The position numbers and the translations under genes were made by a program. DNA of 64,000 nt from Chloranthus sessilifolius (taxonomy: Eukaryota; Streptophyta; Magnoliopsida; Chloranthales; Chloranthaceae), in contig CM037590.1 of assembly GCA_021018995.1 (NCBI GenBank), positions 104,905,097 through 104,969,096 of the forward strand. Reading direction: 5' to 3'. Shown here piece after piece: positions 9,094 through 21,888 of this stretch; the stretch's first letter is position 1, and every line of letters begins with the position of its first letter. A model generated the notes under the pieces. It was given only the letters and a program-made list of their open reading frames with translations. It was not told where the DNA came from and made no database searches.

Positions 9094-12000
9094 ATGGCTC
9101 CCAAAAGTGCACCTGTGAAGAGAGCCCGAGATCAGGCTCCCTTGGAGCCTGCCCCTAAGAAAGCCAAATCCTCTACGGCACAAAAAAAAGGGAAGGAGAT
9201 GGTTCCTGAGGTGGCTGAACCAACACCTGATTACTCTACACCCTCTGAACTCCTCATTTCCATTCTCTTAGAGCCTGAAGCCATTTTTGATATAGCTTTC
9301 TTTGAAGCTGAGCCGTTGTCAGCCCCTGCCATTGAGTTCTTGCGCAAGGCTGGTTTGATCCCATTAATGAAAATGATTCCTGCCCTAGCCTACGCTAGGT
9401 TAGTGCAACTCTTTTACCAACACCTTAGGTTCAGACCAGACACACATGGGCAGCCTGGCCTCCTTATGTTAGTTGATAATTTTGAGATGCTATTTAACCT
9501 AGAGTTGATTGCTGAAGTCCTGGGCATCCCAACCATTTTTTATCCCAACTGTGGTTATGGTCCCCCTGTGAGTGCCCCCATCGATACCATTGCACAGGCC
9601 CTTACTAGAGGTTTGAAAGCCATAGGGGACTCCATCAGAAGAAGGGATTTGGATCCTAAATTACTGTTCATTGATCAAGTGCTGAGGAAGAATATTTATT
9701 GCTCTGGCCATCAGCAAGAGAGGACACCAATCGCTGATGCTCTCTATTCCTTCTCCCTGGGCCATAGATTTAATGCTGCATGGCTGATTTTCGAGGCCAT
9801 GATGGATATAATGGTGAAGCTCGGGCTGAAAAAGAAGATCCACACTCTACCTTATGGAAGACTCATCACCAAACTACTTCTGAAATGAGGGTACAAGATT
9901 CCAGTAGGGGAGTTATCTGTTGACCTCACTCCCACCACTTTTGCCAAAAGACAATGGAGGATCAGCAGGAATCTGATGGATCCCCAGAAGAAGAAGAAGA
10001 AGGTTAAAGCTCAGGTTATTGCTGAGTAAGAAGAGAGAACTGCTGGGGCAAAGGCTACCCCTGCCCCTAAAAAGAAGGCTAAGGCCCCTGCTCCAAAGAA
10101 GGTGGTGCAAGCTTCTGTCACATCTACTTCTGCAGCCATACCTCCATCCACCACACTTGCCCCTCCATCTCTCCCCTTCCCTCTCTTATCTTCCTTTTCC
10201 ATTCCAACTCCCCCTATGATCCGTTCCTAGGTGGAGAGTGTTGAACCCCATGACAGCACTCCCCCTTCACCCACCTTACCTCAATACACAACCCCAGTAC
10301 CTCCACCATTATCTGAACTAAACCCTGACAGCCCTCCCCTGATAACCTACGTCAAAAAGAAAACCTCTCACACAACCTTTGCCCGTTCTTTACCTCAACC
10401 CACCACATCTATCCTTCCCACACACACCACACCCAGTGACCCACCCAGTATCCCAACCATCCCTACTTCCCCTCCACTCACAGACCTTGACTTCAACCTT
10501 GCCACCACTTCTGGATATCAGGCTTTCATGACCACATTTCTTGATACCTTGCCAAGCCATGATATCCCTCTCCCAAATTTCTCACTCCCTTCACCTCACC
10601 ACTCACCAGACCTTTCATCTTCCTCCCCTACAACTTTCTATCATGTACCCACTTCCCCTTTCCAACCTATTCCCCCCTCTTCTCATACTCCACCCCCACC
10701 ACAATCAAACACTCTTACCCATATCCTTTCCTTAATCCATGACATCCAGACACAGCTATCCACCACCACACAAACCCAAGCCCAGATGCAGACTAACATC
10801 ACCAACATCCAATCCACCCTTCAAACATTGGCAAACCCACCCATCTCTACACAACCTCCTACCACCCCACTGATCCAGCCCCATTCCACCTCTCACTCCA
10901 CATTACAACCAGACCCCCCAATTGACATAGCTACACCCTTCACCCTCCAAGACACCATACCCCACCACTCCTTCCCCACTCTATCTATCCTTCCCCCACT
11001 CATATTATCTCCTCCCCAATTTACCCACACCTCCACCCAAACAGACCCCATTTCTTTCCCATCCACCTTTCCCATTCCACCCCCCTTATTTGTAACCCCA
11101 CCACTCCCATTTCAACCTTTCACCATTCCATTTCCTCAATTCACTGACCACTCAACACAAACTGCCCCAGCAACCTATATCCCTCCTATCGACTTCATCA
11201 CTCCCGCCCCTACTTTACCCCCCAGGATCCATCGCCTTCTACTTCTTCCACTCCATTTCTCCCAATCTTACCCAGACACTCCTATTACACCCCTCCCTAT
11301 TTCACCCTCCTCCATGCCTTGAGGGACAATGCCTATATCAAGAGGGATGTCCTGAGGAGCATGGCCCAACTTCGTGAAGCCATTGAGTACCCCCTGCTGC
11401 AGAAGCTGAGTGACCTGCAGCTTGCTCACAGGCTGAAGCTGCGTGATGTGTCAAAGGGGTGGAAGTCCATTTTGGAAACCCTCAATGTGACAAAGGCTGA
11501 TGCAACTCATTACAAGATGCAAGCAGAGATGGAGAAAGCCAATGCCGAGCTGGAGCACAAGAGAGCCCGAATGTTTGAAAAGAGGCTGCATAATGTAGAG
11601 GAGATCCACCGGCTCACGAAGGGGCTTTCGGATGCCAACCTCCTTTATGCTTAGAAATAGGTAGAAATTTTATAAAAACGGGTTGCATCCCTGACCGGCC
11701 ACCCTATTGAAGTCACCCCTCTTGCCACAGCACCCCCTGAGGCACCATCTTCTTCCACACAATCAGGACCATCTTCTTCCACTCCCCCTACCCCTACACC
11801 TACACAACCTGTTCTCCCACCTCCTACATCCCCAACTCCAGTGCCTCCTCCTGTTCCTACTCCAGCTCCTGCTCCTACTCCAGTTCGTGCACCTACTAAG
11901 GTCCCTACTCCGTCCCCTGCTCCTGTCTCAGTGCCTCCCCCTGTTCCATCTCCTGCCCCCAAAAGAAAAAGGACTCCTTCCAAGAAACCTTCAGCCCCCA

Positions 12001-12794
12001 AAAGAGCCACTGCAGCCTAAAAAGGAAAAAGGTCAGCCCCTCCATCCCCACCTCCAAAGGTCACCCGAGCTTCTGCTCAGGATGATCCCCATGGTCACCT
12101 ACTTTCCAAAGAAGAACACAGACAGGCTGCTGCTGCTGTTGGTTTGGATCCCACTGTGCTTTTTCCTTTTGACTCTGAATCTGATTCTGCACCACCCATG
12201 GATCCAAGTGTCAGGACGTCGGTTGCTGCTCCTTCATCCAACCCTGTTGCACAGACCTTTCCTTAGAGAAGGAAAGTCCCAGCTAAAAGAACTTCTCACA
12301 CTGCTGCCTCTCTAAAAATTGGAAAAGCAACATCTGCCCAGTCTGAGGAGGCCCCACCAATGAGCCAGCCAGAGAAGGGAAAGCGCCCTGCCATCCCTGC
12401 ACCTAAGGACAAAGCAAAGTCTTCTGTGACTCCCCCTAAGCTTGACAAAGGGAAAAGTCCTCTCCAGTAGCAGGTGAAAGACAAAGCTAGAGCCCCTGTT
12501 GTCCCTCCTAAGCCAGAACAAGCCCAATCCCCTCTCATTCCCCCTCAGCCTCAGCTAGGGAAAAGCCCCAAAGGGAAGAGTCCCAAAGGAAAAACTCCTA
12601 TCACATCCCCAGAGCTGACTCAAGAGAAATCTTCTGTGGCCCCCCCTGAACCTAAGACCAGAAAAATGAGGGTCAGGGCACCAACCCTACCCAAAATGGC
12701 GGCTCAACGAAAGGAAGAGAGGGAACGTAGGAAGAAAGAGGAAGAGGCTATCCTCCAAGAGCATGCCAAGAGGATGGGTTGGGACAAATTTTGA
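9094..12794 (+). pseudogene. long accessory ORF of element I (PF20167-like N-terminal domain, disordered tail)
   Basis: Roughly 1,230 codons, interrupted by several stops and frameshifts. Order: basic NLS-like N-terminus (VKRAR, PKKAK, about residues 8-35); a folded domain to about residue 264 with landmarks YARLVQLFYQHL, IRRRDLDPKLLFIDQVLRKN and LPYGRLI; a KKKKKVK patch (about 9985-10005); a very long Pro/Ser/Thr-rich stretch (10231-11310); a probable coiled coil (about 11322-11654); a second Pro-rich part; an acidic patch (GLDPTVLFPFDSESDS, about 12147-12194); and a charged C-terminus (RKEERERRKKEEE). No signal peptide or membrane segment is visible, which argues against an envelope protein. 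O and H encode relatives. The family name is from memory and its function is unknown. Basic ends, acidic patch and disorder suggest a nuclear or chromatin protein. Confidence 0.8.
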
Positions 12795-14683
12795 TCCAGA
12801 TTTTGATTAGATTGTACTTAGGAATTTTTCTGTTTCTGCACTCTTTTGCTTATGTTTCCTTCTCGTTGTACATTTCTCAGTTTTAATAGATTTTCTTCTT
12901 TTGCCATCACTGTTTTGCCTTGTCTGTTGTGTGTTTGCTCCATGTTAATTCCCTTTCTTTTGCAACTCAATAAACTGCTGCACACACCTTTGACCCAGTG
13001 AGGACACTGCTCCTCACAGGTTTGGGGGTGTGGCAAGTAGACCCTGCCAATGGGAATAGTTAACCTAAGTGCAGCAGAGGCATGTGAGTAATATGGAAAT
13101 GGATCTATGTTCACTTAAGAATCATGACAAATAAGAACTTTAAAATTTTTGTAAACTTTAGACATGATAAACTTGTAATATTTCACATTTCCATGATGAG
13201 ATCACCAAGGAAACTCACTTGTATTAGCATTTAGTGAATCATTAGAGAGAGAAAAAGGTGATGGCATACTTAAAAGTTCAAAGGAAGACCATAACCAGTG
13301 AGAAATTGGCCTACAAAATTTTTTTCTATTCTTTGAAGAGTAACTAAGGCAATTCTTCTAAGTTCTAAGGACTGGCTGAGTCACTGTGCTCACTAAAAGT
13401 TAGGTAACTCTAAGTTGAAACAACTGACAGCACTCATGAGACTTAGGAAAGGATCAAGGCCTTCTCTTGGACAGTTTGAGCCTAAAAAGACCAATCCTAA
13501 AGTAACTGCCCTTGTCCATACCCCCTTTGAGCCTTAAATCTTGAATTTCTTCAAAATACACCTGAGTACTTGTACCTGAACCTATGAACCTGATTCAATC
13601 TACCCTCACTCTGAGAATTCAGAAGGTAAAGGAGAAAGAGTTGAAGATGGACTAGCTATGGTCAACATTAGGTGAATGGAGAAGAAGTATCTCAAAAATC
13701 TGGCAGTATGGTAACTGAGAACATGGTGGCATCTCAGAGAAGTAAAAACAAAAACAAAAAGAAGAAAATTCCAGCAAAAAAAGAAACTAAAATAATAATA
13801 AAGAGGAGTAAGAGAGAAGTCAAAAAGAACTTTCATTGGAAAATCAAAATCAAGAAGAGAAACTGATCACTTCAAATCTGAAAATCTCAAAGAAGATGAA
13901 GGGAGCTGAATTCAAGAAGGTGAAGTCATGAACCACCTCCTGCACCTACTGATTTCTCAATTTTGAACCCCTTTTCAACCTTCCATTCTTTTTAACCCCA
14001 CTCCATAAGCCACATTCCAGCCCAGTTAAAAGCCCTTGTGATCCAAAGTTGAGTGAGCTGTCATGTGGAGATAAAGAGTTATTCAATCTATGGTGAGGAT
14101 CTGTCAATGATGTCAGCACTTAAGAACTATGCCTATGCTCATGTTTACAGACCCATTTGGGGGATGTAACTGCTCTTAAGCCTGAGAGAAAATGAACCCC
14201 TCAACAAGACCCTTATGAGAGTATGCCCTGGGATGTTTTTGGGTCTGATCTTGAATGTATTATGTATGACCTATAACCCAATTTTTGATCTGATGATGAG
14301 CTCAGTGCTGACACACACTTGTTCAGTTTTCTGTTGTTGTAAACTGATTGGAAATGCGATGCATTCATGAGAAGTTTATGCTGTTTAAATTACTGTGCAA
14401 CCAATGGATTAAAAGTCTTTTAAGTGTACTGATTCAAGAGTAAACTAAGTCTGTTCCTTAGCTGCTCATTTGATGATAGTGCACTTTTGTTAACTATTTC
14501 ATTGAGAAGTTTGTGGGTGTCTTCACTGAAAACCCTCAGGAGACTTCACTCCTCCACTAGGGATCACCTAGGGGTTTAAAAGGCTTGGTACATATGCTAA
14601 ATGTATCTGTGCTCCCTACGAAAGTGGCATTCAATTTTTGGTAGTAGATTTAATGTACCTTTGCTAAGGGACTAGCAAAGATT
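12795..14683 (+). other. 3' untranslated region of element I
   Basis: About 1.9 kb without a credible gene between the accessory ORF and the purine tract. The block 14503-14630 is nearly identical to 21703-21830 of O (120 of 128 bases, no gaps), while the flanks are much less alike. It contains short palindromes (GCATATGC region near 14590). A lysine-rich reading frame at 13672-13866 is low-complexity A-rich sequence and probably not a gene. Confidence 0.65.
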
Positions 14684-14696
14684 AGGTTTGGGGGTG
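14684..14696 (+). other. polypurine tract of element I
   Basis: AGGTTTGGGGGTG abuts the 3' LTR. The identical word precedes O's 3' LTR at 21876-21888. It would prime plus-strand synthesis. Confidence 0.85.
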
Positions 14697-17274
14697 TGTT
14701 AAGACCTGAAAAGTACTACTTTTCACCCCTTAACTTAACCTTTGATTAGACCCTTAGCCATCTAATAAGTTCTTGTTAAGTGTTTTATGTAGGTAATAAT
14801 CAGCAGTGAAATAAGGCTAGGAATCCTGTTAAGGAGCTTGCTTTCGTACCAGAAATCCCTCTGAAGAATGGACTCTGAATCCAGACCTGAAATGAGCCTT
14901 GCGCAGCTGACCCAAGCTTTAGAGGATTCAGGAGAAATATGCCTCGCGCAGTCCAACTGAGCTTCCCAAGACTTTGCAACAACCTCTCGCGCAGTTGAAT
15001 GACTGAAGAGCTTCAGAAACACAAACTTGTGCAGCTCTCACGAAGCTCAAGAGTAGAACACATCGTGCAGTTTTGCGCAGTTTAAAGCAGACCTCTCTCA
15101 ATCTCGCACAGCTCGCTCAGAATGGCTGAGGAGAGAGAGCTTCAGAAGACTCCTCGCGCGGTTGTCGCACAGTGGCCGTGGGATGCAAATATCAGAAGAG
15201 AACTCCTCGCACGGTTCTCGCGCTAATCAAGAAGAAATCATCCTCGTGAAGATCAAGTAAGAGATGGAACCTCACGAGGTTCAAATCTCATTAAAGCCTC
15301 GCGAGGAAACTCGTGAAGTACATTGAAGAAGAAGTGATCGCGCAGTTCTCGTGCTATTCAAATCCTTCCTCGCAAAGATCAGCCCAGCGAAGACAGAGCT
15401 ACCTCGCGACTGCTTGAACTCCAACCCCGCGACACCTAAGGCCTTGATGTCTACTCAATCTCTCGAAGCCCATTCCAGCGAGAGCGCAATTTTCTACCAT
15501 GCGACTGCCTGAAGAGCAAACCAAGGCAACCTCGCGACGGCTGAAGCTTCAATATCAAACTATCCTCGTGACGAGCAAGAGCTACCACGCGACAAGTATG
15601 GGAAACAATAGCTACCTAGCGAAGCTCTGAACTTTAACTTTTATCCACTTCAGCAGAGGGCATTCTAGAAATTTCCAGCGATTAGGGCATGCACTCCCAT
15701 GCTCAAATCTCCGTGCATGCGCCTCGAGGCATCCAAGGATCACTATTAGGCCACATAGCATCATTAAAATTAGGGTTTCCTAACTCTAATGCGCCACCAC
15801 ACCACTGCTATATAAACCCATACTTAGCTTAGGTTTATTATCTCAGAACATATTTTGGATACATCTCTCTTCTCTTGGGAGACTTGATCTGAGATCATTT
15901 TTTTTCTTTTCTTTTGTAGCTGTAAGTAGTTTTCTTTTTCTTTTTCTTTCTCCCCATAGTCTAGCATTTGCTGGCTATGCCTTTGCATTCATTTTGAGCT
16001 AGCTTAAGGGAAGTTTTGTAATAGGATTTTTACATTATTGGGATTTATGTTTGAATGTGATCTGCTCTGTGCAAGGCTGCTGCCTCGTGATCCGCCATTG
16101 CCTTGGCTATGTTTCAAAGCAATGGAGGACTGATTCTAAGGGCCACTCAGATCCAAGTGACTTGTGTGTCTGGGCTATCATGGTCCTATACAGCCATAGC
16201 CCCACCACAGGACCCATTAGATCTGAAATCCCCATGGGAGCTTGAGCTGGTAGCCTGGTGACCATGGTGGTGGCAGCAATAATCTTGTTTTATCTTGGGC
16301 TCCGTGAAGAGGATAGCCTCTGGGATAGTCTGTGACCATTCAAGTGGACAGATTATAGCCTTAGGGTGATTCTAATCTACCGATCCAAGATGGATCCTTC
16401 TTCTCTGCATCTGAGCTTGTATTATCCTGGTGGGAAATTGTACAGAGGCAGAATCTCCTATATTTGTATAAATCCGCTATCAGGTGTTAGATCTGATTTG
16501 GCTATAGAGATTGTAGGCTTGTGACTGGACCATTGTAGCTTTACTCAAGCAATGGACAGCTAGATCGAAGGTTGTACTCAATCTCTTGCTAGTTCTATGT
16601 GTCTGGGCCATCATGGTCCTATATAGCCTTGGCCCCACACATAGAGCTTTAGAGGTTGAGGTTCCCTATGGATTCTTGAGCTGGTAGCCTGGATGGAATA
16701 GTGCCTACAATGATTAACTTGTTTTGACCCATTTCTGGATTGTGGTTCCCCTATGGAATTGTCAGTGACAGGTTATGACCTTAAGGGTTTGAATCATGGC
16801 ACAGAGATGGGTTGGATCCTTTCTCCTCAGTGGTGATAACGTAGCCATTGGACAGGATTTCTATGACATCAGATCTGAATCTGAGTTACAAACTCCTTTT
16901 GTCTAGGCTCAATGTCATACTTCTCACCCTTTTGTATTTATTTTCTACACTCCATCCATTCTTTAAACCATTTCTGTAAGTTAGACATTAGGCTACCTTA
17001 GGATCTGTAAACTAAGTGACCTTAAACTCCCTTCCCTTAAGGACTGCCAGACCTGTAGCCAGATCTGGAGGGACTACTAGAGATGGCTCCCTTGGAGCTG
17101 TAGATCATCTTTCCCTGTGGGACAAACTCTTACTTATCAAAACTTGCTACAATGGACCCTGTATCTTGCAGGTCTAGGACTTCTAAGTTGTGCTGAATTC
17201 ATCCCCTGTTTTATTTTAATTTTAAGTTTCTTTTACCACAAACAAATAAAGAAAGCACACCTGGAGACCCAACA
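14697..17274 (+). repeat. 3' LTR of element I
   Basis: 2,578 bp, collinear with 3841-6418, with the CTCGCG array at about 14897-15628, TATA box at about 15808-15816 and AATAAA near the end. Differences from the left copy are mainly transitions and cluster in the CpG-rich array. It is followed by the CCTGT target duplication. Confidence 0.95.
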
Positions 17275-17279
17275 CCTGT
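17275..17279. repeat. target site duplication of element I, right copy (CCTGT)
   Basis: Exact match to 3836-3840. Confidence 0.95.
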
Positions 17280-20076
17280 TCCGGCAACCAGCTTCTTCCA
17301 CCCCAAAATCCTCCAAGAAATCAAAACCTACCACCAAACCACCTACCAAAAGGAAGCTCCTTGAGGGACACCCAAAAAGGCTCCTAAAGCTAAAAAAGCC
17401 AAGTTTGTAGCAATTCAGGAACCTGCTGCAGAAATACCCATGGAGAGATCTGCTCCGACTGGGGAAGCACCTTTAGCCAACGCTGACATTTTACCGGCGG
17501 TCAAACTTCCTGCTGCATTAACCACTCCTAATGAGTTTGTGAATAGGTTGAGCCTTGTCCCTGAGATAGATTTTGATCTGGCATACTTTGCCAACATAGA
17601 GGAGTGTCCGGGGACACTACTATATCTGAAGAATGAGGGATTGTTACCCCTACTTACACCCTTGAAGGAGAATGTGTACCCTAGGCTGGTTAAATTATGG
17701 TACCAGAATTTGAAAAAGAAGGTAGTGCCTAGGAAAGAAACTGTGCTGGAAATTTTGATTGATGATTGGCAAATCACAGTGGATAGCGAGGATATTGGGA
17801 TGGCTTTGGTAGTTCCACACAAATTTGACTCGACTAGATCTGAGGGAGCACCCAAATGGGTTACATTCAAAGAAATGGCTAAGGAACTCACCAATGGAAT
17901 TGTGGGCTCTGGTGAATCTTTGATGAGAAGAGACCTCCAACCCAGTCTCAAATTCATTGATGCTATTTTGAGGAAAAATATCTATGTCACTGGACACCTA
18001 TAGGAGAGAAGGCCCCTAGTTGTAGATGTCATGTACTACTGTTCAAAAGGGCAATTTTTGAATGCACCTCAGTTGATTTTTGAGACAATGGTGGATATTA
18101 ATGACAAAGTGCTTAAAAGACAAGCATTTGCTAAAGGAGGTGGGCTGCCTTTTAGCAGGCTCATTACATGCTTGCTCAAGACTGGAAAATATGTAGTCAA
18201 AAGGAATGAGCCAATGGCAGCAGATCTTCCTACTTAGATACCCTCATCCATCCCTTCACCTACCTTACCTGTCCCATCACCCACACCTACACCCACGTTG
18301 CTGTTGCCCTTTGTATCAGTCCCTCTGAACCAATTTTACCTCCACCCACCACTTAAGTCTTCCAACCTAAAGTCCTTAAACCTCCTACATTATCAGACCC
18401 TACCCCTACTCTATCTTCTCCACCCGTTGACCAACCCATTTCTGACTTCCCCCCTCCCCAACCCCTTCTGCATACCTAGGGTTTGGACCAGTTCACCACT
18501 GCTGGGTTCACTGCCCTCATGACATCCATTGTGGAGGATGTTGCTCATGAGTACACCCCACTCCCTGACTCCCCACACCCCACACATCCTCATTTTAACC
18601 ATGCACCCTCCTCCCCTTTCCAGCCCATTCCAACACCTGTTCCCTCCAACCCCATCATGCCTGATTCTCTCATGCAAATTCTCTCTCTACTACAGTCCAT
18701 TTAATCCCAGTTGACCACCAACACCAACAACCAAGCCATCATGAGCTCCTACCTTTAATCCTTTCAATCCACCCTTACTCCATCCTCTTCAGTTTCTCAT
18801 CTCCCTCACACATCCCCTCTTTCCCCTATCCAATCACCTATCCTTTTATCCCCTCCATCTTCACCCATAGTTCCACCCCCCACAACTGCTACCCAGTTTG
18901 AGGAGGTAGCCCCTCCATTTTGCCCCATACCTATCCCATCCCCATCTTTTACCCCTTCATCACCCCCAATAGTAGCCACTAAAGCTGCTATATGACCTAC
19001 CACCCAACCTCCCACTCTCCCTACACCTGTCTTCCAAGATGCCTCCACCCAAACTGATCCATGTGAGGAACTGTTTTTCTCCATCCCCTCTTCTTCCACT
19101 CCACCCCCTTCTTTGCTCATTATCCTCAGGTCCCCCATCTACATACCCCCTTACCTCACCCTACTATATGCAATGAGGGACAACTCCTACATCCGTCGGG
19201 ATATCCTGAGTGGTATGTCTGCCCTCCGAGCTTCACTGGAAGTCTCTTATGAGGAGCGGATTGCTTTCATGGAATTGGAGAAAAGAATCCAGCTCCGGGA
19301 TATCTCTCAGGGGTGGAAGGAAATCCTAACTCGTTATGAGTCCGCCAAACTTCTTGTGCGGCTCAGACTCGCATTGCAGAGTTTGAGAAAAAGAATGTTG
19401 AGCTTCTCCAGAAAAAATTAGCCAATGCTCAGGAGATACTCAAGGCCACAAAGGAACTCTCTGAGTTCGACCTGCTTTATGCAACGAAGAAAATAGATAT
19501 TCTGGAGAGAAGAATTGCTTCATTGACTTCTCAACCATTTCAACCTACCCCTCTTGCTAAAGCTCCACCCCCCAACCCTCCTGCCACTCAACCTACTCCT
19601 ACCCCACCTGTAGATGTCCCCCCCCCTCTAGCCCAAGATCTTCCTACAGCTAAACCTTCCCCCCAACACCCTAAGAGGACTTATACAAAGAGAAACGTTA
19701 CTGCCAAGAGATCTTTTTCCTCTGCTTCTACTCGCAGTAAAGGGTAGGAACCTGCTACCCAGTTGAAGTGGTAGCAACCACCAAGCCCCCACCCCCACAG
19801 GACACCTCCTCCACCTTACTCACAAAGGAGGAAAGAAGGAAAGTTGCTGCTACCCTTGGCCTCGATCCTATTGTCCTTTTCTCCTCTGATTCTGATTCTA
19901 ATTCTGATTCCCTTGCTGCTTCTACCAAGAAAGATAAGAGCTCTGCTGCCCATTCTGAGGAAGCCCCCAAGCTGTCCACTAAGCAATCCCCACCTAAAAG
20001 AAAAGTTCCTTTATCTAAGGATGATTTGAAAATTTTGGCAGATTTGTATGATTGGCCTGATGATGGTTGTACATAA
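17275..20076 (+). pseudogene. accessory ORF of element O (PF20167-like), split by element I
   Basis: Continuation of the ORF that starts at 3807. A Lys-rich stretch (17290-17410) crosses a frameshift near 17370 and leads into a folded domain (17440-18237) with YPRLVKLWYQNL, LMRRDLQPSLKFIDAILRKN and LPFSRLIT, matching element I's domain; a TAG at 18001 interrupts it. A Pro/Ser/Thr-rich region follows (about 18240-19130), then a coiled-coil-like segment (MRDNSYIRRDILSGM, from 19170) broken by a frameshift near 19410, and another Pro-rich part. The C-terminus (19768-20076) has KEERRKVAATLGLDPIVLF and an acidic SDSDSNSDS run, aligned with the corresponding patch in I. Architecture equals I's ORF at lower overall identity. 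No membrane segment. Confidence 0.8.
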
Positions 20077-21875
20077 ATATAGTTTAGGATTATTTATTTT
20101 CTCTTCCTGCTTTGGATCATGTACATATTTTAGATGTTAATAATAATTTCTTTTCTATGTTATGTTATTCTTTTGTCTGTTCTTCATATACCCTGTTCAT
20201 TGCTACCATGCTCTCTCAACAGTGGGGACACTGTTTAATTTAGGTTTGGGGGTATGGCAGGTGTGCCAATGAAATGAGTTAATGCTAGTGCAGCTATGTT
20301 GAAAAAGTTTTTGAAAATAAAGTAATTTCCCACTTGATTTTTGGAAAAAAGAGGAAATTAAAAACTTTTTAAAACTAAAACGAGCTGTAGTTTTAACATT
20401 TTTCATGAAGCAAATGTCAAGAATTTTTAGAAAATGGATGTGTAGTGAACCTGAAATGAGAGAAAACTGTAAGGATACACCCCAGCAATTTGATGGAAGG
20501 CCATATCCAATGAAATTTGGGCCTGAAAAAAAAAATTTCTTTGAAGAGTGTCTTGGCAATTGTTTCTGCTCTATGGATTGATTGGATCTAATTTTGCCCA
20601 CTAGAAGTTAGGCAAATCCAAGTTGAAACAGCTTGACAACATTCATGACATTGAGGACATGAAGTAAGGCCATCCCTTGGACAATTTGAGCCTAAAATTT
20701 TCCCACCATTGAACTGCCCTTGATACACACCATTTGAGCCTTTAAAAACCCAGCTTGTCTTTGATAAAAAATCAAAAAATCTAAACCCAAAACCCCTTGA
20801 CCTATTTCAGTTCACCCTCAATCTGAGAAATCAGGAAATGGGAGGAGAAGTGAGGTTAGAGGAGCAAGGTTTAAAATTTGTTTGAAAGAGAAGAAAGCAC
20901 ATTTGGTGGTGTTGTGGCATTCCAGCTCGAAAAAAAAAAAAGAAGAAGAAAAAGAAAATTGGAGAAAACGTATAAAAAAGTATACAAAAAATAAATAAGT
21001 AAATAAATAAAATAAAATAAAGAGAAGTCACTTCATTTGAAAATCTACAAGAAGATAAGAAGCTGATGAAGTGATCACTTCAAGTCTGCAAATTCAAAAA
21101 GAAAATGAAGATGTGATGAAATAAAGTAGGTTGAGTTGCAAATCACCTCTTTACTTTTACTGATTTCTTAATTTGAATCCTTTTTACCCTTTTATTCTTT
21201 GTAGAACTTCACCCATAAGCCACATTACAACCCAATAAAAAGACCTTACTAATCTAAAATAGATTGAGTTGTCATGTGGAGATGAGAATTTGTTTAATCT
21301 ATGGTGAAATGAATTAGAAAATTTTAGAAGTTAGCAATACCTATGCTCATGCTTGCAGTCCTATTTGAGGGCTGTAACTGCACTTGAGCTGTGTGAAATA
21401 ATGCACCTTTCTATTTTTCTTGTGAGTAAGCAGCCTTGGTAAGATTTGGGTCTGAATCAAAGTTGTTTGGGTATTATCAAAACAAAATTCTCAAATTAAA
21501 AGTCAACTCTGCATCAATTTTCTAACACAATGCCTTGACATGAACTGACTAATAATGAAGGAATTACAACAAAATTTTAGGTTTTAAACTGATGATTTTT
21601 CTACTAAAAATCCTCTAGAATTGAATGCACTTGGTGTGGAATTTATTTTATCTCACTTAAGCTCTGTATTAGCATGTTGCACTAGTATTAACTGATTTTA
21701 TTGGAGAAGTTTGTGGGTACCTTCACTGAAAACCCTCAGAAGACTTCACTCCTCCACTAGGGATCACCTAGGGGTTTAAAAGGCTTGATGCATATGCTAA
21801 ATGCATCTGTGCTCCCTACAAAAGTGGCATTTTAGTTTTCTTTATCTTTCCTTTGTTCAGGGACTAGCAAAGCTT
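20077..21875 (+). other. 3' untranslated region of element O
   Basis: About 1.8 kb of AT-rich sequence without a credible gene. Contains an A-rich low-complexity tract (20930-21020) and the block 21703-21830 shared with element I (120 of 128 bases). The purine tract follows. Confidence 0.65.
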
Positions 21876-21888
21876 AGGTTTGGGGGTG
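21876..21888 (+). other. polypurine tract of element O
   Basis: AGGTTTGGGGGTG, identical to that of element I, directly before the TGTTAAG that opens the LTR. Confidence 0.85.

Larger units (their letters stand above)
3841..17274 (+). mobile_element. Element I: Athila-like LTR retrotransposon lacking pol
   Basis: Structurally complete 13,434-bp insertion with two 2,578-bp LTRs (TG...CA), a perfect 5-bp target duplication, a tRNA-Asp-type primer binding site at 6425 and a purine tract at 14684. Coding capacity is only gag (6786-8274) and the long accessory ORF (9094-12794). Protease, RT, RNase H and integrase are absent: gag breaks off near 8262 and post-pol spacer follows. It would need proteins in trans, plausibly from a full Athila relative. 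The LTRs differ by roughly 2-6 % by eye depending on segment, mostly transitions. It sits inside the accessory ORF of the related element O. Confidence 0.95.

Noticed and set aside
9094..9888. Interpretation of the accessory ORF as a DNA-transposon transposase
   Set aside because: The family name contains 'transposon protein', but no catalytic triad is visible and it lies within LTR elements at a fixed position; the borders of I are LTRs, not terminal inverted repeats.
11651..12010. Gly/Val-rich ORF on the minus strand within the accessory ORF
   Set aside because: Shadow of the Pro/Thr-rich coding sequence on the plus strand.
13606..13866. Lys-rich ORF and its antisense partner in the I 3' UTR
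   Set aside because: A-rich low complexity with no homologue in the corresponding region of O.
17117..17410. Open frame running across the right edge of element I
   Set aside because: It joins LTR sequence to element O's accessory ORF through the insertion junction; the matching frame in the left LTR ends differently.
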